A DNA stretch of 64,000 nt from Oscillospiraceae bacterium (GTDB taxonomy: Bacteria > Bacillota > Clostridia > Saccharofermentanales > Saccharofermentanaceae). This document shows, in pieces, positions 42,565 through 51,688 of this stretch; position 1 is the stretch's first letter, and each line of letters starts with the position of its first letter. The translations under genes and the position numbers were made by a program. The stretch covers positions 1 through 64,000 of the forward strand of contig SVIZ01000006.1 of assembly GCA_015069205.1 (NCBI GenBank), given 5' to 3'. The notes beneath the pieces were generated by a model. That model had not been told where the DNA came from. It worked only from the letters and a program-made list of their open reading frames with translations, and made no database searches.

Positions 42565-44646
42565 ATGCGCCGCAGGGTAGGGCAGAAGATACTTCTGCTT
42601 TTTATGATATCTGTGTTTATACTCACCGCATTTCCGATGATATCGCTGGCGGCTCCTTCGGGATCAGCCACTCCGAATTGCTGGGGAAGCGGCGGACAGC
42701 TCGAGATCCAGTTATCGGGCTGCAGCGGTTATGACACCATTACTGTCGTTGCAGAATTTTCAGGCACGATCGATTCTGCAAGCGGATGGGGCTTCGACTC
42801 TTACGATATCAGCGGCAACCGGGTAACAGCGACCTGTTCATCATCCGGCGAAAACAGCTGGGGTTTTGACAGCAGGGTCGGAATCCAGGTTTCCGGCAGC
42901 GACATTAATTCTGCAAAACTCATTTCAGTGTCGGGAGACGGCGAATCAGGTTCGGTTAACGAACCCGCATCAACGACCGCTTCCACTACTTCTTCTGGAA
43001 ATCCTTCATCTGATCCGGCCTCAAATCCTGATCCGGCACGCAATACTGAAGGTGTTGCAGGTGACGACTGGCTTACCACCGAAGGTTCACATATCGTTGA
43101 CATGAACGGCACGGAAGTATGGCTTACAGGCTGTAACTGGTTCGGATATAACACCGGAACCAATATTTTCGACGGCGTATGGAACTGCAATCTCAAGGAT
43201 ACTCTGAAGTCGATCGCAGACCACGGATTTAATGTCCTGAGAGTTCCCATGAGTGCCGAGCTTCTTCTCCAGTGGGAGAACGGTGAATACCCGAGAGCAA
43301 ACTACAACAATGCATATAACGAAGAACTTAACTCAATGAATTCGCTTGAGATCTTCGACTATGTCCTGTCTCTTTGCGAGCAGAACGGCATGAAGATCAT
43401 AATCGATATCCACTGCGCGAAAACCGATGCCGCAGGACATAACCACCCTGTCTGGTATAACGGCAACATTACTGAAGATGATTTCGTTGAAGCTCTTTCA
43501 TGGTGTGCCGAAAGATATAAGAATAACGACACGATAATCGGCTACGATCTGAAGAACGAGCCTCACGGAAAAGCTTCCGAGACACCTCATGCGATCTGGA
43601 ACGATTCCGACAGCCCTGACAACTGGAAGAAAGTTGCAGAGCGTGCAGGTAATGCCGTTCTTGATGCGAATCCCCATGCACTGATAATCATCGAAGGAAT
43701 ACAGATCTATCCGAAGGACATTAAGACAAACAACTTCGTATCGACTAATGACGATGACGATTACTACAATACCTGGTGGGGAGCAAACCTCATGGCAGTC
43801 AAGGATTATCCGATTGATTTCGGTTCTCCTGAACGCAATAAGCAGATAATCTATTCACCTCACGATTACGGTCCGAGAGTATACGAACAGCCCTGGTTCC
43901 AGGGAGGTTTTACATACGAATCACTCATGAAGGATGCATGGTACGATTACTGGCTCTACATCCAGGAGGAAGGAATCGCACCGATATTCGTAGGCGAGTG
44001 GGGCGGCTTTATGGAAGGCGACAATCTGAAGTGGATGGAATACTTCAGACAGCTCATCGCGGAGAAGCATCTGCATCACACATTCTGGTGTTTCAATGCA
44101 AATTCCGGTGACACAGGTGGACTCGTAAAAGACGATTTCAAAACATGGGATGAAGAAAAATATAACTTCGTAAAAGAAGTTCTCTGGCAGACTGAAGACG
44201 GCGAGTTCATCGGTCTTGACCATGCCGTTCCGCTTGGTGTAAACGGCATTGCGTTATCAGATTACACAGGCGTTAAGATCACACCTGCGCCTCTTGCTCC
44301 GGCTTCAGAAACCAAGGTTACTGAAGCAACAGAAAATGCAGAGCAGACCACGGTTACAGAGACTTCTCCCGCGCTTGCAGAAGAGACTGTTCAGGGCGGA
44401 ACATCCAATACCGACATTACTGTCGAGACGATCAGCAAAGCCGGCAAAGAGCTCATAATTGTTGCAGTTGCAGCCGTTGTTCTTCTTATAATCATCATGG
44501 CTGCAAGAATAGCCGTTAAGCGTTATGTCGATAAGAAGAGAGAGGCTGAAGAAGAGATAGTTCTTGCCGATCCTCATGAACTTGAGGTTGACAAAAACAA
44601 TACAAAAATAGAAAATACCGCAGAAGATGACGTGGGAGATGCCTGA
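42565..44646 (+). CDS. Membrane-anchored GH5 endoglucanase with N-terminal accessory domain
   Basis: 693 residues. A signal peptide (about 1-30) is followed by a Trp/Cys-containing beta-type domain (about 32-130) that may bind carbohydrate, a Ser/Thr/Pro linker, and a GH5 catalytic domain (about 165-560). GH5 motifs include NVLRVPMSAE, the acid/base in DLKNEPHG and the nucleophile in PIFVGEWGG. A second linker leads to a transmembrane helix near residues 630-650 and a charged tail of about 40 residues that would lie in the cytosol. It probably cleaves cellulose or related beta-glucans at the cell surface. A C-terminal transmembrane anchor instead of dockerin or sortase signal is notable. GGAGG precedes the ATG. 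Confidence 0.9.
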   Translation: MRRRVGQKILLLFMISVFILTAFPMISLAAPSGSATPNCWGSGGQLEIQLSGCSGYDTITVVAEFSGTIDSASGWGFDSYDISGNRVTATCSSSGENSWGFDSRVGIQVSGSDINSAKLISVSGDGESGSVNEPASTTASTTSSGNPSSDPASNPDPARNTEGVAGDDWLTTEGSHIVDMNGTEVWLTGCNWFGYNTGTNIFDGVWNCNLKDTLKSIADHGFNVLRVPMSAELLLQWENGEYPRANYNNAYNEELNSMNSLEIFDYVLSLCEQNGMKIIIDIHCAKTDAAGHNHPVWYNGNITEDDFVEALSWCAERYKNNDTIIGYDLKNEPHGKASETPHAIWNDSDSPDNWKKVAERAGNAVLDANPHALIIIEGIQIYPKDIKTNNFVSTNDDDDYYNTWWGANLMAVKDYPIDFGSPERNKQIIYSPHDYGPRVYEQPWFQGGFTYESLMKDAWYDYWLYIQEEGIAPIFVGEWGGFMEGDNLKWMEYFRQLIAEKHLHHTFWCFNANSGDTGGLVKDDFKTWDEEKYNFVKEVLWQTEDGEFIGLDHAVPLGVNGIALSDYTGVKITPAPLAPASETKVTEATENAEQTTVTETSPALAEETVQGGTSNTDITVETISKAGKELIIVAVAAVVLLIIIMAARIAVKRYVDKKREAEEEIVLADPHELEVDKNNTKIENTAEDDVGDA

Positions 44647-44647
44647 T

Positions 44648-45418
44648 ATGCCATTTGAATTGTTTATTGACCTGCCAACTAACAAACAGATTTTTCCTGT
44701 AATTATCGCAATAGCAGCAATAGTAGTTGTCGGACTTATCATCACATTCATTATTTTCAAGATTTCTGACAAGCTTAAAGAAAAGAATCGTGAAAGAATT
44801 GCGATGAAGATAAAGCATGAAAAAGTTATGGATAAAGTGGTCCGCAGAGAAGCTGAACCCACTAAGATCATTCATCAGATCAAGCGTGAATCAAGAGATC
44901 CTGCCATAAGACAGCAGCAGGAAGCCGCAGTTACGAACACTCTGGTCGGCGGTACCAGTGAAGCGCAGAAAGAAGAAAAGCACGCTGCAGATTACTACGG
45001 CCAGCTCGGCATATCTTCAAAGAGATCCAAGCAGCTCGACAAAGCAAAGGACAGAGCGATCCTTAACGGATATCTGCAGAAGTCAAATACAGCGCCTATC
45101 AGACCTGTCTACTCAAATACACAAGAAGCACGCCAGCAGCAGATGGACGAACTTAATTCTGATAAGGTAGGAGAAGAAGCAAATACTCCTGCTCTCGTCA
45201 TGGATTCCGCTGCACCTTCTGCAGTAAGATACACGGATAACACTTATCACCGTAATACAAGACAAAAGGAAATTCATTTAAAGCGTCCTTCATCTGCAAG
45301 AACTGCACAGCCTGTTCAAGAGGCAGTTTCCGCTCCCACACAGGAAACTTCAGATGGTTTTACATCCGACACGGATGTTCTTGAACAGAGTGCTCACGAA
45401 GAGAACGAAAACACTTAA
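44648..45418 (+). CDS. Single-pass membrane protein with long hydrophilic tail, unrecognised
   Basis: 256 residues. One hydrophobic helix (about 16-38) is followed by a basic stretch (KISDKLKEKNRERIAMKIKH), so the tail of about 215 residues should be cytosolic. The tail is low-complexity, rich in Gln, Ala, Ser and charged residues. Start 44648 is chosen because GGGAG lies 9 bases upstream and it sits 1 base after the GH5 stop, implying coupled translation with the cellulase. The family is unknown. Confidence 0.7.
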   Translation: MPFELFIDLPTNKQIFPVIIAIAAIVVVGLIITFIIFKISDKLKEKNRERIAMKIKHEKVMDKVVRREAEPTKIIHQIKRESRDPAIRQQQEAAVTNTLVGGTSEAQKEEKHAADYYGQLGISSKRSKQLDKAKDRAILNGYLQKSNTAPIRPVYSNTQEARQQQMDELNSDKVGEEANTPALVMDSAAPSAVRYTDNTYHRNTRQKEIHLKRPSSARTAQPVQEAVSAPTQETSDGFTSDTDVLEQSAHEENENT

Positions 45419-45448
45419 TCCTCAGGCTTTCCTGTCACCCTCAAACAC

Positions 45449-45477
45449 TTGAAAATAAGGGCTTTGCACCTTATAAT
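45449..45477 (+). promoter_or_regulatory. Promoter of the large surface protein and radical SAM operon
   Basis: TTGAAA (45449-45454) and TATAAT (45472-45477) are 17 bases apart, a near-consensus promoter. Confidence 0.75.
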
Positions 45478-45542
45478 TTTAATGTCTTCTAATATATTTT
45501 TTATATGAGGATGTGTGTGCTTTTTTTTGGAGGAAACTTTAA

Positions 45543-48500
45543 ATGTCGGGTGGCTATTCGGGGCGCTTCTCGCTTAAATTTTTGTGCGCATTAGTATGCG
45601 CATTTTTTGCTTTTTCAATTGCAGTTAATTGTTTTGAATCTCACGACGTAAGAGCTGATGGCGTAGTTGAGTGTGGAGTTAACAGCAGTGAGATTGATAG
45701 CGCAGTTATTTATGTTAACAGTTGGGGTTTTGAGTCTAACGTTGAATCTATTTCTTTAAAAATAGTGATTAGTTGTAGTCCTGATGATGTCGACTATCTA
45801 TGGGGTTCAAATAAATATTCTTCTAATTTGAGCTGCTCGGAAGATGTTATATCCGTAACTGTGGTTCCCTATCAATGGGTTACTTTTCTTGTTTCTTGTA
45901 CAAATAAAGGTTCAGATTTTAAAGTAGAAGATTATTCTTACAGTGTTACTTATTCGGCTGAGCCTACAGAACCTGATCCTACTACTACCGAACCTACTAC
46001 TACCGAACCCACTACAGTTCCTACCAATACACCAGTTCCTACCAATACACCAGTTCCTACCAGTACACCTGTACCAACTAAAGCGCCTACAAAGGCACCT
46101 GATCCGACTACTGCTCCTACTCAGACACAACAGGAGACACAAGCGACACAGGCAACGGCAGAAGCTGATACGACCACTGATACATCCGCAGATACTTCCG
46201 ATGCAACAACGGCAGTAACTGAAAGCGCGGCACAGACAACAACAGCAACAGTTGCTACATCTGCTTCTGTGGTTATGGCTACAGAGACTCCTACTGTTGA
46301 AGAAACTTCCATTCTTGATGAAGACGGAGACGGCGCTGCCGATGAGACAAATGCAGATGGCACGCCTGTAGTTGCAGCACTTACAGCAACAGGTTCAGGC
46401 GGAAGCAAGAGCGGCCCAAAGAAGTCTTCCGGTGCAAGCTGGCTCTGGATAGTTCTTCTCATCATCGCAGGTGGTCTTCTTTATCTGAGATACAGATATC
46501 TTAAGAAAAAGGAAAAACTTGATGGTTCTGACCTTGCGATTGCTTTTATTCCGGGTGTGCCTTTCCTTGCTGAAAAGTTCTTCGGTTATCTGGGACCCGT
46601 TAAGAGCATGAATACATCTGCGCCGGTTTCCGAAAAGAGCTTTAATACAGCTAATGCCATGAAAGAGATTAAGGCTATGGAAACTTCTGAAAATGGCATT
46701 GCTACTGGTACAAGGCCTGCAGTTCAGAAAGCACCTGTTAAGAGACCTGCAGAGTTATCAGTCAATCATTCAAAGACTGTAACCGAAGCCAAGACAGCAG
46801 AAACGGCTACTGCTGTTAAGACTGCTTCTCCGGCAGCAAAGACAAGTGCTCCCAAACCTTCAGTTCAGAACAGCAAGAAGGAAATTACAGCTGATCAGTT
46901 TGCAGGACGTGAAGAAGCTAAGAAGCTTCTTGAGGAGAGAAGAGCTGCACAGGCAGCAAGAGTTGAACAGATCAGAAAGAATGCCGAAGCAAGAAAGGCA
47001 GCTGCCGCGAAGGACGGCATTGCAAATGCAGAGAAGAAACCTGTTCAGCAGAAACCACCAGTCAAGAGACCTGCAAGTCTTTCCGTAAATCATGCACAGG
47101 CTGTAGCGACAGGCGCGGCAGTTGGAACTGCTTCAAAGACGGCTGATACAACAGCAAAGACAGATGCTGCCGCTACACGTCCAGGATCAAACAAGCCGGT
47201 TGAAAAAACAGAAGTAAAACCTATCGGGAAAATTGGTGTAAAATCTGAAGAGAAACCAGTTGACAAGGCTGTTTCAAAGCCTGCTGAAAAGCCCGTTGAA
47301 AAGAATGTTGAAAAAGCAACAGCAAAACCCGTTGAGCAGAGTAAACCTGCCCAGCGTCCCGGCAGTGCCGCTGCGTCTGCCGGAAGCGTAACTGCCGTTG
47401 CCGGAGATAAAAAGGAAAACACTACCGAAAAGAAAGAGAAGCCTATGGAACACAATTTTACATCCGCTCCTCAAAATGGACCCGTTAAGCGTCCTAAGGC
47501 AGAGCTGACCCCCGAACAGATTGCAGAACGCGAGAAAGCAAAGAAACTTCTTGAGGAGAGAAGAGCTGCGCAGGCTGCAAGAGTAGAAGAGATAAGAAAG
47601 AATGCCGAAGCCAGAAAAGCTTTGGTTTTCGAGCAGAACCAACTTGCAGAAGAAGCCAGGAAGGCTGAAGAGGCCAGAAGGGCCGAAGAAGAGCGCCTGG
47701 AAAGAGAAGCCCGTAAGGCTGAAGAAGCAAGGATCGCCGAGGAAGCTGCCAAGGCAGCCGAACTTGCAAGACAGGAAGAAGCCAGGAAGGCTGAAGAAGC
47801 GGCTAAGGCTGCTGCCATAGCAAAGGCGAAGGCTGAGGCTATTGCCGAAGAAGCAAGAAGACTTCAGGAAAGGGCACGAGCAGCTGAACTCGAGCGAAAA
47901 GAGGCTGAGGCTAAAAAGAGAGAAGAGGCCAGAAGGCTGGAAGAAGCAAGAAGAGCCGAAGAAATAAGACAGGCTCAAGAGGCAAGAAGAATAGAAGAAG
48001 CGAGAAAAGCGGAAGAGGCAAGATTAGCTGAAGCAGCCAGACTTGAAGCTGAAGCAAGAGCAGCCGAAGAAGCAAGGAAGGCTGAGGAAGCAAGATCTCT
48101 TGCAGAAGCAAAAGCTGCGGAACGCGCAAGACAGGAAGCTGCTGAGGCTGAACGAGCTGCTGCCGCTGCAAAGGCTCAGGCTGAAGCAAAACTGGCAGAG
48201 GCCCAGAGAGCTATGGAAGCTGCTGCTGCCGCAAGGGAAGCTAAGGCTGAAATGAACAGGAAGCAGAGTAAAACGTCCGCTTTCTTTAAGACAACCATGG
48301 CATCTTCAGACAATACGGCTATGCCTCAGATCTCAGCAATTTCTGCTGCTGACGGATATAAAGAACATCTTGAAACCAAAGCCGAGAACAAGGCAAAGGC
48401 TGATGCATCGAAGGAAAAGAATCCTTATAACGCCTATAAGGGCGGTATCCCGACGACATCCAAAGTCCCTGACGGAGCTGCAAAAGCGGCTGAACGTGCA

Positions 48501-49016
48501 AGGGCATCTTCCAATGCCAACCAGCTAGGAACGATCCTCGCCGGACAGTCCAATAATGCCGGAAGACCTGTATGGTCAGCACCCGGATCAAATGCGGCTC
48601 CTTTCAAGGAAAGTAATGATGCCAGAAAAGAAAGGATCCGCGAGCAGCAGAAGAAGATCGCCGAAGAAAAGGCAAGGAAAGAAGCTGAAGAAGAAAGGGC
48701 CAGAAACCCTCAGCCGAGTTATGCCGACACTGCCAAAACACGCAAATCCGCATTTTTCGACAGGGGATATGTAAGACCTGAGAATACAAACAGCGAGTCA
48801 GAAGAGCAGTCATCTGCTTATGACGGAATAGTACGTCCGTCTGCTATAATAGATAAGGAGCGTGATTTTAGGAACAATCCGACGGCTCCTGCAATGGGTG
48901 TGGATGTTGAAGGCAACAGGCCTCCGATCATGGATCCTAAAGCAGGCGCGGCTCCTACGGCACTTAAACCGAAGCCGGGATTCAAGCCTTTGAATCCTAA
49001 CGGTTCTAATAACTGA
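45543..49016 (+). CDS. Single-pass protein with external domain and very long charged-helix cytosolic region
   Basis: 1157 residues. A signal peptide, an external Trp/Cys-containing domain (about 32-140), then repeats of TEPTTTEP and TNTPVP, and a Thr/Ala-rich linker. A transmembrane helix (SGASWLWIVLLIIAGGLLYL, near 300) is followed by basic residues, so the remaining 840 residues should be cytosolic. They hold repeated modules: PVKRPAxLSVNH occurs twice, and KKLLEERRAAQAARVExIRK occurs twice about 200 residues apart. A long stretch (about 700-910) of E-A-R-K-A type repeats is expected to form a single alpha helix or coiled coil. GGAGG precedes the ATG. I do not know the function; the layout suggests a link between the cell surface and a cytosolic structure. 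Confidence 0.75.
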   Translation: MSGGYSGRFSLKFLCALVCAFFAFSIAVNCFESHDVRADGVVECGVNSSEIDSAVIYVNSWGFESNVESISLKIVISCSPDDVDYLWGSNKYSSNLSCSEDVISVTVVPYQWVTFLVSCTNKGSDFKVEDYSYSVTYSAEPTEPDPTTTEPTTTEPTTVPTNTPVPTNTPVPTSTPVPTKAPTKAPDPTTAPTQTQQETQATQATAEADTTTDTSADTSDATTAVTESAAQTTTATVATSASVVMATETPTVEETSILDEDGDGAADETNADGTPVVAALTATGSGGSKSGPKKSSGASWLWIVLLIIAGGLLYLRYRYLKKKEKLDGSDLAIAFIPGVPFLAEKFFGYLGPVKSMNTSAPVSEKSFNTANAMKEIKAMETSENGIATGTRPAVQKAPVKRPAELSVNHSKTVTEAKTAETATAVKTASPAAKTSAPKPSVQNSKKEITADQFAGREEAKKLLEERRAAQAARVEQIRKNAEARKAAAAKDGIANAEKKPVQQKPPVKRPASLSVNHAQAVATGAAVGTASKTADTTAKTDAAATRPGSNKPVEKTEVKPIGKIGVKSEEKPVDKAVSKPAEKPVEKNVEKATAKPVEQSKPAQRPGSAAASAGSVTAVAGDKKENTTEKKEKPMEHNFTSAPQNGPVKRPKAELTPEQIAEREKAKKLLEERRAAQAARVEEIRKNAEARKALVFEQNQLAEEARKAEEARRAEEERLEREARKAEEARIAEEAAKAAELARQEEARKAEEAAKAAAIAKAKAEAIAEEARRLQERARAAELERKEAEAKKREEARRLEEARRAEEIRQAQEARRIEEARKAEEARLAEAARLEAEARAAEEARKAEEARSLAEAKAAERARQEAAEAERAAAAAKAQAEAKLAEAQRAMEAAAAAREAKAEMNRKQSKTSAFFKTTMASSDNTAMPQISAISAADGYKEHLETKAENKAKADASKEKNPYNAYKGGIPTTSKVPDGAAKAAERARASSNANQLGTILAGQSNNAGRPVWSAPGSNAAPFKESNDARKERIREQQKKIAEEKARKEAEEERARNPQPSYADTAKTRKSAFFDRGYVRPENTNSESEEQSSAYDGIVRPSAIIDKERDFRNNPTAPAMGVDVEGNRPPIMDPKAGAAPTALKPKPGFKPLNPNGSNN

Positions 49017-49042
49017 CGAAGACTTTTCAGGGGGATAATACT

Positions 49043-49354
49043 ATGAAAAGATCTAAGAAACCATTAACATTTGTTGCTGTCGCAGCAAGTATCGGAGCTC
49101 TCAGCCTTGGGCTTGAGGCATGTGTTTACGGACCTCCGGGAGTGCAGCAGGTTGAGACTAATGTTTACGGACCTCCGCCGGAAACTTCGATCACAGAGAC
49201 AGTAGAGACAGAGGAAGAGACTAAAGCTACCAAAGAAGAGAAACCTTCAGATCCTACTGATGGCAAGGAAGTAGTTGTATACGGACCTCCTTCTGATCTT
49301 GTAGACGGACCGGAAGAAGATGTTTACGGTCCTCCGCCGGAAGTTGAAGAATAA
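49043..49354 (+). CDS. Lipoprotein-like peptide with four VYGPP motifs, probable radical SAM substrate
   Basis: 103 residues. A basic start and hydrophobic core end at Cys27 (GLEAC, an imperfect lipobox because of Glu at -2). VYGPP occurs at 28-32 (right after the Cys), 41-45, 79-83 and 94-98, each followed by an acidic or small residue. The part between motifs 2 and 3 is a Glu/Thr/Lys-rich linker. AGGGGG lies before the ATG. The stop codon overlaps the start of the radical SAM gene (TAATG), so the two are coupled. From memory, small lipoproteins with a YG-P motif beside radical SAM enzymes have been noted computationally in Bacteroidetes (rSAM/lipoprotein systems); no chemistry is known to me. 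That the motif is the modification site is inference. Confidence 0.75.
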   Translation: MKRSKKPLTFVAVAASIGALSLGLEACVYGPPGVQQVETNVYGPPPETSITETVETEEETKATKEEKPSDPTDGKEVVVYGPPSDLVDGPEEDVYGPPPEVEE

Positions 49355-50433
49355 TGTCTGTGGATACAAACGAAGCCAAGAAGGTATATCTCGACAGAAA
49401 AGCCGAAGAACGTGCGAGGCTTTTCAAAGATCCCGAACTGATATATCTGTTTTTCGAATTGACCAGAAGCTGCAATGAGAAGTGTTTTCACTGCGGAAGC
49501 AGTTGTGCGCCAGGATTGGGACACGGCCCTTCCGTTGAAGAATTCAAAGCAGTATTAGATGACGTCAAAGAACACTTTGATCTGAAAAAACTCCAGCTCT
49601 GCATTACCGGCGGCGAACCGCTATTGTATCCCGGTTTTGCCAAGCTTTTGGGCTATGCGCATGAGCAGGGTTTCCGCTGGGGCATGACTACCAATGCAAC
49701 CCTCATAACTGAGGACGTTGCAAACATGCTCGCTGATGTCGGCATGGGTACGGTATCCGTAAGTATCGACGGACTCCGTGATACACACGACAGACAGAGA
49801 GGCCTTAAGGGCGGTTATGACAAGGCCATGAGAGGAATCCAGAATCTCATTGACCGCAAGGCTTTTAAACACATCCAGGTTACGACAGTCGTTAATCACA
49901 AGAATATCGGTGAACTTGATGAGCTCTTTGAGATCATGGATTCGATCGATCTTGATTCATGGCGTGTAATCGGAATCGAGCCGATGGGAAGAGCCTTGGA
50001 TTATCCCGATATGCTCCTTACGCCTGATGACCAGAGATATCTGTTTAACTTCATACGCGAAAAGCGTGAGCAGGGCATACCCGTAAATTACGGTTGTTCG
50101 CACTTCTTGGGTCTTGAATACGAAAGAGACGTAAGAGACTGGTTCTTCTATTGCGGTGCAGGCACACACACCGCTGCGATAAGGATCAACGGCGACATCA
50201 CTGCCTGCCTCGATATCGAAGACAGACCTGAATTCGTACAGGGAAACATTGCTAAAGATAAGTTCAGTGATGTATGGTTCAACCGTTTCCAGGTATACAG
50301 AAAACCTTTGTCTTCACTCTGCAAAGAGTGTCACGACTGCGAGTGGGAGAAGTGGTGTGCCGGCGGTTCCAGACACAGCTTCGACTACGACAACAACAAG
50401 CAGAGAGTCTGCTTCAAGAACGTTCTCTTTTAA
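49354..50433 (+). CDS. Radical SAM/SPASM domain enzyme coupled to the VYGPP peptide
   Basis: 359 residues. The radical SAM motif is CNEKCFHC (Cys40, Cys44, Cys47), with CITGGEPLLYP and TTNATLI typical of the barrel. The C-terminal SPASM region begins at YCGAG (Cys267) and has about seven cysteines (TACLDIED, LCKECHDCEWEKWC, RVCFKN) for two auxiliary [4Fe-4S] clusters. Enzymes of this layout often modify peptides, for instance forming thioether or carbon-carbon crosslinks. There is no separate RiPP recognition domain that I can see. The start overlaps the stop of the peptide gene, the strongest clue to its substrate. Confidence 0.88.
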   Translation: MSVDTNEAKKVYLDRKAEERARLFKDPELIYLFFELTRSCNEKCFHCGSSCAPGLGHGPSVEEFKAVLDDVKEHFDLKKLQLCITGGEPLLYPGFAKLLGYAHEQGFRWGMTTNATLITEDVANMLADVGMGTVSVSIDGLRDTHDRQRGLKGGYDKAMRGIQNLIDRKAFKHIQVTTVVNHKNIGELDELFEIMDSIDLDSWRVIGIEPMGRALDYPDMLLTPDDQRYLFNFIREKREQGIPVNYGCSHFLGLEYERDVRDWFFYCGAGTHTAAIRINGDITACLDIEDRPEFVQGNIAKDKFSDVWFNRFQVYRKPLSSLCKECHDCEWEKWCAGGSRHSFDYDNNKQRVCFKNVLF

Positions 50434-50492
50434 TAATTTTATAGAGAGTGTATCATTAAAAGTACTGAACTTCTTTCCGGGAGAAGCGTTTA

Positions 50493-51302
50493 ATGCACCA
50501 GAAGATCGCGATAATAACAGGCAGTTCATCAGGTATAGGAAAAGCTTTTCTTGAGCTTGTTGCAGGCGATAACGGTGAGTATTTCAAGTCGCCTTTTGAT
50601 GAGATATGGGCAGTGGCTAGACGTAAGGATGCGTTAGATGAGATCGCATCTTCCGTTGGCGGCGGCAGGGTCGTTCCGATAGTTGCCGACCTTTCCGACA
50701 ATTCCGGTATACAGATAATCGAAGACAAACTTAAGGCAGAAGAACCCGAAGTCGGACTTCTCATTAATTCTGCCGGCATGGGAATAAAAGGCGCTGTCTT
50801 GAGCAAGTCAGCTAAGTCTCTTGATGACACGGTCAGGATCAACTGCAGCGCATTAAGCCGGATGATGAGGATCACGGCGCCGTATATGAAGCCCGGCGAA
50901 AACGGCCGCGCAAAGATAATCAACATAGCATCATCCGCGGGATTCCTTCCACAGCCGGGTTTTGCGTGTTATGCGGCGAGCAAATCTTATGTCATATCAT
51001 TCTCGAGAGCAATGAGCGCAGAGCTCAAAGCAAAGGGAATAGACGTTATGGCTGTGTGTCCGGGTCCTGTTGCGACTGATTTCCAGCGAAGGGCTACTGA
51101 GGGAAAAGAAGCTGATTTTACGGACTGGCGCAAGAACTTCGTGATCGATCCGGTAAAGCTCGCAAAGAAGTCTCTTAGAGCTTCCGTAAAGGGCAGAAAG
51201 ATGCTCGTATATCCTTTTTCACAGAAACTGTTACACCTAGCTTCAAAGATAGTTCCGACATCGTGGATACTGGCTTTTATGGGCAACGGTGCAAATGAAT
51301 AA
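50493..51302 (+). CDS. Short-chain dehydrogenase/reductase
   Basis: 269 residues of the classical SDR fold: cofactor motif TGSSSGIG (residues 9-16), NSAG near 91, catalytic Ser in IASSAG and YAASK near 160, and PGPVATDF. The acidic/basic residues after the second strand (AVARRKDAL) suggest NADP(H). It is probably an acyl-oxidoreductase-like DltE/YqjQ-type SDR, but the substrate is not predictable. GGGAG lies 10 bases before the ATG. Only 59 bases separate it from the radical SAM gene, so it may be cotranscribed. Confidence 0.88.
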   Translation: MHQKIAIITGSSSGIGKAFLELVAGDNGEYFKSPFDEIWAVARRKDALDEIASSVGGGRVVPIVADLSDNSGIQIIEDKLKAEEPEVGLLINSAGMGIKGAVLSKSAKSLDDTVRINCSALSRMMRITAPYMKPGENGRAKIINIASSAGFLPQPGFACYAASKSYVISFSRAMSAELKAKGIDVMAVCPGPVATDFQRRATEGKEADFTDWRKNFVIDPVKLAKKSLRASVKGRKMLVYPFSQKLLHLASKIVPTSWILAFMGNGANE

Positions 51303-51326
51303 ACAACATAAAAAGGGGTGATTTAA

Positions 51327-51662
51327 ATGACAAAGAAAAAAGTCGAACCGACATTCGGCAGCATTTTCAGGGCAGTTGAAGAGAAGGCAAAGAAAACATC
51401 TTTTCTTCAGGACACGGCTACTCAGATTACCTTAAACGGTAATCTCGATAATCTTCCTTTATATGTGAGGATCGAAGACGGAATGCCGGAGGTAGCTCCT
51501 TACGAGTACATCAACGCTCCTTTCTATATCGATGCCGATGCTGAGACATTCGCTTCAGTTCTTAACGGAGACAAGGATTTTGTAGTAGCAGTCGCCCAGG
51601 GCAGCATTACGATCAACGGCGATGCCGCACAGGCCCTTGTATTCTGTTCAAAACTCTTCTGA
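51327..51662 (+). CDS. Small protein, possibly SCP2-like
   Basis: 111 residues, cytosolic. The C-terminal half (DADAETFASVLNGDKDF, then GSITINGDAAQALVF) resembles the SCP2 sterol-carrier fold, which binds lipids in a hydrophobic pocket, but the match is by pattern only. AAGGGG precedes the ATG. It lies 24 bases after the SDR gene. Confidence 0.6.
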   Translation: MTKKKVEPTFGSIFRAVEEKAKKTSFLQDTATQITLNGNLDNLPLYVRIEDGMPEVAPYEYINAPFYIDADAETFASVLNGDKDFVVAVAQGSITINGDAAQALVFCSKLF

Positions 51663-51674
51663 CAGCCACTTTGA

Positions 51675-51680
51675 TATAAT
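51675..51680 (+). promoter_or_regulatory. -10 box 8 bases before a start codon
   Basis: TATAAT at 51675-51680 with the ATG at 51689 and no Shine-Dalgarno sequence between them. No clear -35. A leaderless transcript is possible. Confidence 0.4.
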
Positions 51681-51688
51681 AAAACGGT

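Noticed and set aside
47274..47978. 234-residue minus-strand frame rich in Ser, Leu and Phe
   Set aside because: It is the complement of the E-A-R-K repeat region in the large surface protein.
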